Assembly (NCBI GenBank): GCA_002505405.1
Contig: DAVD01000040.1
Span: 1-34,442, forward strand
Direction: 5' to 3'
Length of the DNA: 34,442 bases
Source: Candidatus Poseidonia alphae
GTDB lineage: Archaea > Thermoplasmatota > Poseidoniia > Poseidoniales > Poseidoniaceae
In this document: positions 1 to 7,634 of the stretch, one piece after another
Layout: each line of letters begins with the position of its first letter
Numbering within the stretch: the stretch's first letter is position 1
Translations under genes and position numbers: made by a program
Notes under the pieces: generated by a model
What the model was told of the DNA's origin: nothing
The model's database searches: none
The model's input: the letters and a program-made list of their open reading frames with translations, nothing else

Positions 1-1166
1 TCAGTTGGGGGTTCTTGGAATGATTCCGTTCGTGCACCATCGCCTGTGATGGAGTAAACGACTGGGATTCCTGCTGCGGAGCCCTTGAACTCTAGATGGA
101 GACGGAATTCATCGATTTCAGCGTAGTCGAGGAGATCGATTGGAATCATCGCTTGGTTTACACCTTTCATTCCAGGCACAACTTCCCCCGAGCCGTCAAG
201 AATGGACCAATTGAGATAAGCCCCTGTTGGAATTTGTGCTTCGATGTAAAGTGGAGCATAGGTATCTTCCGCCAGTGGCTGAGTTACGCTGTTTGCATGG
301 CCAAGCGAAGGGCTTGTCCAGTTGGATTCAGGGGGAGTTGCGATGTGGACGTCATCAACGAACCAAAAGTCGCAACACGTCCCGCTGCCTCCACTGCCCC
401 CGGTTTGATGAATTCTAAACTGCGAATTTACATGGAGGGCTGCAGCAGGAAGGGTCGTCATGTACTGGAAGTTGCTGGTTGAGGGACTGCCGCCGTTGAA
501 GGTTCGGAATGCAGTCCATATGCCAGCCGCAGTTTTGTATTGAAATTGCAGGTTTTCACTGGCGTCTGGTGTTTCGCCGCATCCGCTGCGACCTTCGTGA
601 ACCCAAGCATGGAAGGGGACGTTAGCGCCTCCTGCAAGATTGATGACAGGGGAGGTGGCGTACGTTGAACCGCCGTAGGTTCGAAGAGAAGCGCCCGGGG
701 CGGTGCCGTTAAAACCGCACGCAGGGCTGGTAACCCTCGCAGCAAGGCTGTTGGAAAAGGTCCAACCGTTGTTGTTCGCGTTGAAATCCCAGAGGTTTCC
801 AGCGGACGATGCAGTGAGGTGGCCGTTAGATACTGAGGTTCCGTTGACAAGAGCGTCGGAGTGCTCCCAATCGGTTGAGTCATCCCAAACAAAACCCGAT
901 TGAGTGGGGAGTGTCTTTGGTTTGAAATTCAATTCTGCACTCGTCACCGGTTCATCAGCGGGCAAATCCAACTTCAGGTTGGAATTCATGGTTGAGGAAA
1001 CCGTCAAATCGGTGCTTGAGCCTGCACCCACGTGACTCGGGTTGACTTCGTCAAAGGCCACCTCATCGCTGGGTTCGTGACTCCAATCAAGCGTGGAAGC
1101 CCAAGTGCTGAACAGAAGCAATGTGACGAGAACCAACGCTTGACCCCTCGTAGACCTATCCGCCAT
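1..1166 (-). CDS. Secreted jelly-roll (reelin/MAM-like) surface protein, 5' part only
   Basis: The minus frame is open from ATG at 1166 to the left edge with no stop (388 codons visible), so this is the N-terminal part of a longer protein. Residues about 9-23 (ALVLVTLLLFSTWAS) form a Sec-type signal peptide after a short charged start. The mature part is rich in Asn, Ser, Thr and Gly. It carries a region at about residues 115-275 with paired cysteines (ACGF, SGCGE, GTCCDFWFVDDVHI) and a pattern of aromatic beta strands like the reelin-repeat/MAM/concanavalin-like jelly rolls of large archaeal surface proteins. The fold is inferred from pattern only. The domain family and total length are unknown. 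It is divergent from ileS, with about 160 bases between them. The start was chosen because the signal peptide begins there and no upstream in-frame start looks better. Confidence 0.72.
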   Translation of the reverse strand, partial: MADRSTRGQALVLVTLLLFSTWASTLDWSHEPSDEVAFDEVNPSHVGAGSSTDLTVSSTMNSNLKLDLPADEPVTSAELNFKPKTLPTQSGFVWDDSTDWEHSDALVNGTSVSNGHLTASSAGNLWDFNANNNGWTFSNSLAARVTSPACGFNGTAPGASLRTYGGSTYATSPVINLAGGANVPFHAWVHEGRSGCGETPDASENLQFQYKTAAGIWTAFRTFNGGSPSTSNFQYMTTLPAAALHVNSQFRIHQTGGSGGSGTCCDFWFVDDVHIATPPESNWTSPSLGHANSVTQPLAEDTYAPLYIEAQIPTGAYLNWSILDGSGEVVPGMKGVNQAMIPIDLLDYAEIDEFRLHLEFKGSAAGIPVVYSITGDGARTESFQEPPT

Positions 1167-1329
1167 GCCTTTCGGTATGCATCCAAGGACTTGAAACATA
1201 CGCCTCCAAAAGTTTACTTTACGAGCCCGTTAAGGAACAAAACCCCATTTCACCCATTGGGTCTCATACTTGACTCAAATGAACTGTTTCGGGAGTGAGG
1301 TTGAAAACAAGTTCGCGGGTGGAAGGAGT

Positions 1330-4300
1330 ATGGCTCAACCCTCTTCTGCAGGTGAACTGGATGCTGTTCGCTTGGAAACCGAACTGTTGGAGCAATGGAA
1401 ATCAGAACAAGCTTTTGTTTCCTCCATTCAAAATCGTAAGAATGGAGCACCGTTCATTTTCTTAGAAGGCCCTCCTACCGCAAATGGAAAACCAGGCATC
1501 CATCACGTTGTTGCCCGAACCTACAAAGATCTCGTTTGCCGTTGGAAGACAATGGAGGGATTCAGAGTTGAGCGAAAGGGAGGATGGGACACGCACGGAC
1601 TTCCTGTAGAAATTGAAGTCCAAAAACGCCTTGATCTCATGAGCAACGAAGCCATCCAACAATTCGGAATGGACGCTTTTAATCGGGCCTGCAGAGAATC
1701 GGTTTGGACCTACGAGGCTGCTTGGAGGGAGATGACCGAACGAATGGCCTACTGGGTTGATTTGGACAACCCCTATGTCACGCTTGACAACAATTACGTT
1801 GAGTCGTGTTGGTGGGCACTCAAGCAAATGTTCGACAAAGGCTACCTCTACCGAGGTCACAAAGTTCTTCCATATTGCCCTCAAACGGGAACCTCATATT
1901 CCAGTCACGAAGTCGCTTTGGGATACAAGGAAGTTGAGGAACCTTCAGTTTATGTGAAATTCAAACTAACTGACGAAGATGCATCCATCTTGGCGTGGAC
2001 CACCACGCCGTGGACCCTCCCCGGAAACGTTGGCTTGGCGGTTGGGCCTGAAGTGACATACGTTCGATGCCGCGTCAAAGAAGCTGCTGGTGAGTCATGG
2101 ACCGGTGCTGGAGGCGCTGATGTTGGTGAAGAACTCATTCTCGCAAAGGACCTCATGAAAGAAGTGTTGCGCCACCATGTTGAAATCGTTGAAGAATTCC
2201 CCGGCAGCAGCCTGGTTGGACGTTCCTACGAACCGTTGTTCCCTGACGCCGTACCGCGTAAGGACTCGGTGACCGCTTGGACCGTTCTTGAAGCCGATTG
2301 GGTCACGACAACCGACGGTACCGGCGTCGTACATACCGCAGTCATGTACGGTGAGGACGATTACAACCTTGGGATGGATGCCGGGCTTCCAGCCCATCAC
2401 ACCGTGGGAATGGACGGTAATTTCATCGAAGGGACTCACCCAGAACTCGACGGAATCTACGTCAAGGACTGTGATGCTACCATCATCGGTCTCCTCAGCG
2501 CAACTGGCGGTTCAAACGGAAAAGGCCCGCAAAGTGGATTGCTCTACAGGGAGAAAGAATACGCTCACGACTACCCGCATTGCTGGAGAACCGACCATCC
2601 TCTGCTCTACTACGCCATGGATTCGTGGTTTGTACGGATGACCGCAGTGAAAGAACGACTCCTTGAGTTCAACGACGAAGTTGAATGGGCTCCGGATTGG
2701 GTCGGCGAAGGTCGGTTTGGTGAATGGCTTCGTAACGTCAAAGATTGGGCCATTTCACGTGAACGCTATTGGGGAACTCCACTGCCCGTATGGCGAACCG
2801 AAGACGGTCAAATGAAATGCATCGGTTCAATTTCAGAACTCCAAGAGGAAGTCGCAAAGGCGGTTGCATCTGGTATTGAAAATCCTGAATGCCCGGATGA
2901 TGTTGACCTTCACCGTCCGATTGTTGATGGTTTCACACTTCTCTCCGATGACGGCCAACCCATGCACAGAGAACCCTTTGTCATGGACTGTTGGTTTGAC
3001 TCTGGCTGTGCTTCCTTTGCTCAGTGGCATCATCCCTTTGACGGTGGAGAACAATTTGATGCATCGTTCCCAGTTGACTACATCTGTGAAGGTGTTGACC
3101 AAACCCGAGGGTGGTTTTACACCCTACTTGCTGTATCAACAACCGTGTTTGACAGCAAAGCGTACAAACGATGCCTCTCGCTCGGTCTGATTCTTGACGC
3201 CGAAGGAAAGAAGATGTCCAAGTCCAGAGGGAACATCGTTGACCCTTGGGACCATTTCAATCGTGAAGGTGCTGACGCCACACGCTGGTACATGGTCACT
3301 GCGGGTGCCCCTTGGAATCCTTTGAAGTTTGATTCCAATGGTGTTCGGGAAACCTATGCAAAGATGTTCCTCACCCTGTGGAACGTGTACAAGTTCCATG
3401 CAGATTACGCAGCTTTAGACGGGTTTGACCCCGAATCATCCAGCAGCGACCCAGCCCAACGCCCGGAGTTGGACCGATGGATTTTATCACGTTTGAACAC
3501 CGTGGCCACCGAATATCACGATGGTTTCGTCAACTGGCAATTCCACAAAGCGTGTCGAGACTTGGAAGATTTCATCGTCAACGACCTGTCCAATTGGTAC
3601 GTTCGTCGAAGCCGTCGCCGGCTTTGGGACGAAGCGGAAAGTGGAGACAAGTTAGCATGCCAGCACACGCTCCACGAAGTGCTCACAACGGTATGCCGCC
3701 TGATCGCTCCCGTGTCTCCTTTCATGGTCGACATCATTCACAGGAACCTCACCGGTTTAGCCGTCCACCAATCCGATTGGCCGCTTGGAATACCGGGTAC
3801 AATTGAAGGAGCTACGGCAGACCATTGGGACGAAGCTGCAGCCAAAGCCACAGCATCACTACCGCCACATGACCCTGCTCTTGAGGCGTCGATGGATTTG
3901 GTACGAGAACTCGCAGAGGCCGGCCGAAGGGTCCGAATTGACAACAACCGCCGACAACGATTGCCTTGTTCCAAAGGGTTCATTGTGGCTGGCCCAGATT
4001 TGTCTGCCTTCCACGATTTACTCGCAGAAGAGCTGAATGTTGAATTCATTCAAGTCGAAAACGACCTCGACCGATTCCAGCGCATTGAACTGGCTCCGAA
4101 TTTCAGAGCACTCGCCCCAAAAGCCCGTGCAAACGTCAACGATGTCGCCAACGCCATCAAATCAACCGACGACCCGGTGGGTCTTCTCGCTGAAATTGAT
4201 GCGGGAACTGCTACCATCATGGAGATCCCCATCGAGCGGTCCGACGTAGAAGTCAAGCGAGTTGAACGGGAAGGATTTGCTGCCCAGACCGTTGAGGTAA

Positions 4301-4620
4301 GCCATGGTGAGACTACATCGCACGTGAGTCTTGTGCTGGACATGAACGACACGCCCGAACTCCTTTCGAAAGGAATGGCTCGTGACATCACTCGTCGAGT
4401 ACAAGCACGACGCAAAACACTCGACCTTGCACTTGAGGCGACCATTGATTTGGAAGTTTGGATGGAGCATGCCCCTACGATGATGGCTGCAGATGAAGAA
4501 TGGGTAGCCACTGAAACCCGCACCTCAGCGTGCATCTTCCATCCCAAAGAGGCTACACCTCCAGCTGGCGCCGAACGTTTCGAAGTTGATGGAACCGTTG
4601 TCCACTTCACCGTTGTTTGA
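1330..4620 (+). CDS. ileS: Isoleucyl-tRNA synthetase
   Basis: Class I aminoacyl-tRNA synthetase that charges tRNA-Ile in the cytoplasm. The 1096-residue product has the HIGH-type motif as GKPGIHH (about residues 54-60), the class signature HGLPVEIEVQK and KMSKS at 628-632. The CP1 editing domain between them shows TTPWTLPGN and a GEDDYNLG segment typical of hydrolytic proofreading, and the tRNA-binding C-terminal half follows. Length and motif spacing match the archaeal/eukaryal IleRS type. The frame stays open upstream to a TTG at 1270, but ATG at 1330 gives the normal start about 50 residues before HIGH and follows a purine-rich GGTGGAAGGAG stretch. The next gene starts 9 bases after the stop, so the two are probably co-transcribed. 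Confidence 0.97.
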   Translation: MAQPSSAGELDAVRLETELLEQWKSEQAFVSSIQNRKNGAPFIFLEGPPTANGKPGIHHVVARTYKDLVCRWKTMEGFRVERKGGWDTHGLPVEIEVQKRLDLMSNEAIQQFGMDAFNRACRESVWTYEAAWREMTERMAYWVDLDNPYVTLDNNYVESCWWALKQMFDKGYLYRGHKVLPYCPQTGTSYSSHEVALGYKEVEEPSVYVKFKLTDEDASILAWTTTPWTLPGNVGLAVGPEVTYVRCRVKEAAGESWTGAGGADVGEELILAKDLMKEVLRHHVEIVEEFPGSSLVGRSYEPLFPDAVPRKDSVTAWTVLEADWVTTTDGTGVVHTAVMYGEDDYNLGMDAGLPAHHTVGMDGNFIEGTHPELDGIYVKDCDATIIGLLSATGGSNGKGPQSGLLYREKEYAHDYPHCWRTDHPLLYYAMDSWFVRMTAVKERLLEFNDEVEWAPDWVGEGRFGEWLRNVKDWAISRERYWGTPLPVWRTEDGQMKCIGSISELQEEVAKAVASGIENPECPDDVDLHRPIVDGFTLLSDDGQPMHREPFVMDCWFDSGCASFAQWHHPFDGGEQFDASFPVDYICEGVDQTRGWFYTLLAVSTTVFDSKAYKRCLSLGLILDAEGKKMSKSRGNIVDPWDHFNREGADATRWYMVTAGAPWNPLKFDSNGVRETYAKMFLTLWNVYKFHADYAALDGFDPESSSSDPAQRPELDRWILSRLNTVATEYHDGFVNWQFHKACRDLEDFIVNDLSNWYVRRSRRRLWDEAESGDKLACQHTLHEVLTTVCRLIAPVSPFMVDIIHRNLTGLAVHQSDWPLGIPGTIEGATADHWDEAAAKATASLPPHDPALEASMDLVRELAEAGRRVRIDNNRRQRLPCSKGFIVAGPDLSAFHDLLAEELNVEFIQVENDLDRFQRIELAPNFRALAPKARANVNDVANAIKSTDDPVGLLAEIDAGTATIMEIPIERSDVEVKRVEREGFAAQTVEVSHGETTSHVSLVLDMNDTPELLSKGMARDITRRVQARRKTLDLALEATIDLEVWMEHAPTMMAADEEWVATETRTSACIFHPKEATPPAGAERFEVDGTVVHFTVV

Positions 4621-4629
4621 GGAATTGAC

Positions 4630-5385
4630 ATGCGAGTCGTTTCGCTCGTACCAAGTTTGACCCTTACCCTGTTTGACCTTGGTCTTGATTCCTCATCCAT
4701 CGTTGGAAGGACGCCATGGTGCATCCATCCGTCAGAACAGGTCGACGACGTTCCCGTTGTAGGAGGTACCAAAACGCCTACGCTCTCAAAGATCAAGGCA
4801 GCCCAACCAACACTGGTTGTGTTGGACCGTGATGAGAATCCAAAAGCAGTATATGAGTGGTGCATGGAACAAGGGTTCCCTACCTTTGTTTGTGATGTCA
4901 AACACCCAAATGAGGTTCCAGCGATGTTGCGCGAACTGGCCTCATGCATCAACCGTGAATCGCGTGGAGAGGAACTCGCTCTACGTGTTGAAGCCGCCCT
5001 TAGCGAGGTGGACAAAACCGTTTCTCGTGGAACGGTCGTTCCAATGATTTGGCATGAACCGCTCATGGCTGCTCAATCGGGAACCTACGCTGCAGGCATG
5101 GTCCAAGCGCTTGGCTTCGAGGTTCCAGAATTTGAAGCAGCAGGCACCGGATACCCTGTCGTGATTGCAGAGACCCTCATTGAGCATGGAGTTGATGGTA
5201 TTCTTCTCTCAAGCGAGCCGTATGAGTTCGCTCATGAAGAAGGTGAAGCCATTGCAGGCGTCATGGAATCTCTGGGTGGAAAACGTCCATGGGTTTTGTG
5301 CATTGACGGGGAAGCATTGACTTGGATGGGCTCGTTCACTGCAGAGGGCCTTGAGCGACTTGAGAAGGAATTGTCGGCAATTTGA
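4630..5385 (+). CDS. Helical-backbone metal receptor / BtuF-like protein without signal peptide
   Basis: The 251-residue protein begins MRVVSLVPSLT, the first beta strand of the class III (TroA/BtuF/FhuD, COG0614) substrate-binding fold. It continues with GRTPWCIHPS, VPVVGGTKTP, an LVVLDRDENP strand and a long linking region, then a second lobe ending near GEALTWMGSF. Family members bind cobalamin, haem, siderophore iron or metal ions, normally outside the membrane. Here there is no signal peptide or lipobox: the fold begins at residue 2, so the protein should be cytosolic. No permease or ATPase genes are adjacent. It follows ileS by 9 bases. A cobalamin-related intracellular role is possible but not shown; the ligand is unknown. 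Confidence 0.8.
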   Translation: MRVVSLVPSLTLTLFDLGLDSSSIVGRTPWCIHPSEQVDDVPVVGGTKTPTLSKIKAAQPTLVVLDRDENPKAVYEWCMEQGFPTFVCDVKHPNEVPAMLRELASCINRESRGEELALRVEAALSEVDKTVSRGTVVPMIWHEPLMAAQSGTYAAGMVQALGFEVPEFEAAGTGYPVVIAETLIEHGVDGILLSSEPYEFAHEEGEAIAGVMESLGGKRPWVLCIDGEALTWMGSFTAEGLERLEKELSAI

Positions 5386-5436
5386 GAATTATCCTCAAAG
5401 CGACGACTTCAAATCACGCCGCATGGACGGACAATC

Positions 5437-6831
5437 ATGCAACGGGCTCTGTTGAGTTTAGTATTGGTATGTTCCATGCTGCTTGCTGGTTGTTTTGGCG
5501 ATGGCTCCGGAACAGTTGAGGGAGAGGAAATCGTCTCGATCTGGGAGAGTTATGAACGGGCTGATACCCAATCTCACGACTTGGAGGCGACCTTCACCAC
5601 CTTGGACCTGCGAACAAATCGATCCACCAACACCACCTGGGCTGTCTTCGACGCAACCTATGGCGGAAACTGTTGCGAACATTATCTCGCCACGTCAATC
5701 GAGGGCCAAATCATGAACATCGGTGGTGAATATCCAGTGTATTCCGCTGACCGTGGACATGAATGGGACACCTACATCCCAGGTGCACTTCCCGACGCTC
5801 AGTGCCGTACGTTCATCCCAACCAATCCTGGCCAGGAAGGCTTAGGCGAAGGGAGTATTGTACAAGCAACAAATGGCGATATCATTTCGATGTCTTGGTA
5901 TCCTTATGTCGGAGGAGATTTGAAACTGGACAAATTCTATGCACTGTTGTACGATGAATCCGAAGGGGAATGGACGTGGTGTTACAACCGAATCACCGAA
6001 CCCTTCTACGACCGTTCATGGCAGGTCGAGGTGGTCGGGCCAATCAGTTCGTCTCTTGGAAGCGGAGAGTGGGCAAGCATCGTCGTTTCCAACTTTTGGC
6101 ATCAAACACAAAACGCAGGCGGTCAAATCAGCGTGGACGGATTGAATTACTACCCCTTCCAATTCCCAGACCGAAGCGGAGGGGATCCACCGATTGATCT
6201 CGACCTTGATTTTACCGCTGAAGAACTCCCCGCGTATTGGGATGTCAACAAACCTCACAAGGAAATGCGTGCTTTCCCCGTCCCAAGCGGTGGACTTCTG
6301 TTCCCGTCATACTACACCAACGGTAACGCAGCCTACATGGATACGACCCTATCATGGAACGAACTTGAGGTACAATTTCCCTCGGAATACTGTCAAATTG
6401 ACCGAGCAGGAGCGTTGCATTGCGTTTCAAACTCAGGGACGACATTCACGCATTACATGTCAACCGATGGCGCAGTTACTTGGAGCAATTACACCTACAC
6501 GTTGGGTGAGACCGCATCTCTCATCGAAGAATGGGAATTCCAGGCTAACGGTGAACTTGACCTCTTTGTTCTCAATGTTCGTTACCAGTCCACAGAAGGC
6601 CCAGATGTAGACACCGTCTATCATGTCCGGGGCTACAGTGAGGACATGAGTCCCGACACGCTCACCTACGTTGGACTTGGGGACCTTGACTCCACTTCCG
6701 GTGCTGGCAATGACATTCGTTTTGACTTCGCCTCGTTAGCAATCCTTAACGATGGTGGGGTGGTTGTTGCCTATCACGATTCTACTGACCCTGACCCGCT
6801 CTTCGCAGTTGAGTTGGAACTACCAAATTGA
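5437..6831 (+). CDS. Secreted lipoprotein of unknown function
   Basis: The protein has 464 residues. The N-terminus has a hydrophobic segment ending in the lipobox LLAGC (cysteine at about residue 19), followed by FGDGSGTVEGEE. This predicts export and lipid anchoring on the outer face of the membrane. The mature part is acidic, with many Trp, Tyr and Asn residues and alternating strand-like segments, including STDGAVTWSNYT, which recalls the Asp-box turns of beta-propellers. Only one such element is clear, so a propeller is a guess. Cysteines such as GGNCCEHY and WCYN may pair. I do not recognise a family. It lies 51 bases after the receptor-like gene and converges on the membrane-protein gene, with only 9 bases between the two stops. 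Confidence 0.82.
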   Translation: MQRALLSLVLVCSMLLAGCFGDGSGTVEGEEIVSIWESYERADTQSHDLEATFTTLDLRTNRSTNTTWAVFDATYGGNCCEHYLATSIEGQIMNIGGEYPVYSADRGHEWDTYIPGALPDAQCRTFIPTNPGQEGLGEGSIVQATNGDIISMSWYPYVGGDLKLDKFYALLYDESEGEWTWCYNRITEPFYDRSWQVEVVGPISSSLGSGEWASIVVSNFWHQTQNAGGQISVDGLNYYPFQFPDRSGGDPPIDLDLDFTAEELPAYWDVNKPHKEMRAFPVPSGGLLFPSYYTNGNAAYMDTTLSWNELEVQFPSEYCQIDRAGALHCVSNSGTTFTHYMSTDGAVTWSNYTYTLGETASLIEEWEFQANGELDLFVLNVRYQSTEGPDVDTVYHVRGYSEDMSPDTLTYVGLGDLDSTSGAGNDIRFDFASLAILNDGGVVVAYHDSTDPDPLFAVELELPN

Positions 6832-6849
6832 TGAACTGCATCAGTTCAT
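6831..6849. terminator. 8-bp hairpin between two convergent genes
   Basis: ATGAACTG (6831-6838) and CAGTTCAT (6842-6849) are perfect inverted repeats around a 3-base loop. They span the gap and both stop codons of the convergent genes ending at 6831 and 6841. As a symmetric element it could end or stabilise transcripts on both strands. No clear T tract follows, so a terminator role is inference. Confidence 0.4.
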
Positions 6850-7569
6850 AATTTCTGCAGCTTTACGCACCATGTAAGGTACGTATCCCACCATGAAAAT
6901 GACAAATGCAAAGGCACCAATCCCCATCAATTCTACGCTTTCGAGGTATGCCCCGATTCCGATGATGAACGCCATTCCACCGGTGACTCCGACGGATTCA
7001 ATAAATCCAGCAATGGAGGTCTTCCATGAATCAACATAGCCAAAGGCGACTGCATCGCTGCGTCCATCCTTCAAGGCTACACCAACGGGATAAATGATCA
7101 TTTGACCGTAACCAATAACCGTGATGAGAAGAGCACCAAACACACTGATGAGAGCGATTGGACCGCCACCGTCATCCCCTGATCCTGCAAAAGCAACGGC
7201 CATTGCACCTGCCCAGACGATTGAAAGGACAATCACTGACAGAATCATCCCTAGTATGCTCAACAAACCGTATTTGAATACAGATAGTGCTGCAGCCATG
7301 TTGATTGCAGATGCTCCAGAGGAAGAAGCCATGGGGGGCCCTACGACCATTGCGCCAGGCAACGTCGCCATTGGCTCCATGACCATAGGAGCGGAATTTA
7401 CAGCAATGGGGGCTGAAGAAGCCATTGGCTCAGGCGTTGGCTCAGGTGTTGGCTCAGGCGTTACGACTTCTTCCACCACCTTGTGATCCGGTGTTGCTAA
7501 CGCTGCGTCGGGATTAGGTATCCATTCTGTTCCATTCCACATAAAATTTCCATCATCACTCAGTTGCAT
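6841..7569 (-). CDS. Membrane protein with N-terminal W-G-T-E-W module and Pro-Glu-Thr linker
   Basis: The 242-residue protein has three parts. Residues 1-20 hold a short aromatic module (DDGNFMWNGTEWIPNP) resembling the DUF2510-type WDGTxW motif seen at cytosolic ends of small membrane proteins. Residues about 40-95 are a low-complexity linker with three PEPT/TPEP units and many Ala, Met and Pro. Residues about 98-240 contain four or five hydrophobic segments and end MVRKAAEIMN. The linker repeat is also visible in the DNA as a 12-base tandem array. Function is unknown; a Yip1-like or stress-related membrane protein is possible but unsupported. It has its own candidate promoter upstream, downstream of the MutS2-like gene. 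Confidence 0.8.
   Translation of the reverse strand: MQLSDDGNFMWNGTEWIPNPDAALATPDHKVVEEVVTPEPTPEPTPEPMASSAPIAVNSAPMVMEPMATLPGAMVVGPPMASSSGASAINMAAALSVFKYGLLSILGMILSVIVLSIVWAGAMAVAFAGSGDDGGGPIALISVFGALLITVIGYGQMIIYPVGVALKDGRSDAVAFGYVDSWKTSIAGFIESVGVTGGMAFIIGIGAYLESVELMGIGAFAFVIFMVGYVPYMVRKAAEIMN
7427..7462 (-). repeat. Three tandem 12-base units coding for a Pro-Glu-Pro-Thr linker
   Basis: Three consecutive 12-base units (plus strand GGCTCAGGCGTT, with one C/T change in the second) occupy 7427-7438, 7439-7450 and 7451-7462. They encode the PEPT repeats between the soluble N-terminal module and the membrane domain of the host gene. Copy number in such in-frame arrays usually varies between relatives. 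Confidence 0.85.
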
Positions 7570-7601
7570 GAACCAAGTTATGAAATCATCCTACATTTGA
7601 A

Positions 7602-7609
7602 CATATAGG
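7602..7609 (-). promoter_or_regulatory. Candidate TATA box for the small membrane protein gene
   Basis: On the minus strand CCTATATG lies 33-40 bases upstream of the ATG at 7569. This would place the transcription start about 8-10 bases before the start codon. It sits in the 65-base gap after the MutS2-like gene, which also holds a T5 run (7622-7626, minus strand) just past that gene's stop that could act as an archaeal T-tract terminator. No experimental support. Confidence 0.45.
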
Positions 7610-7634
7610 CTGAAACAGGCTAAAAACCATGTTT

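Noticed and set aside
458..892. A 144-codon minus-strand frame inside the left-edge gene
   Set aside because: It is in a different frame from the open signal-peptide-bearing frame, and its Pro/Thr-rich product has no recognisable features.
1187..1329. Possible tRNA or small RNA in the gap between the left-edge gene and ileS
   Set aside because: No cloverleaf, T-loop consensus or strong stem was found. A short ACCCA-T-TGGGT repeat near 1255 is too small to mean much, and no clear TATA box for either gene is visible.
4050..5066. A 338-codon open frame on the minus strand across the end of ileS and the receptor-like gene
   Set aside because: It lies antisense to two convincing genes, is dominated by Ser, Arg and Thr without any motif, and crosses their junction. 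It is a shadow of codon bias.
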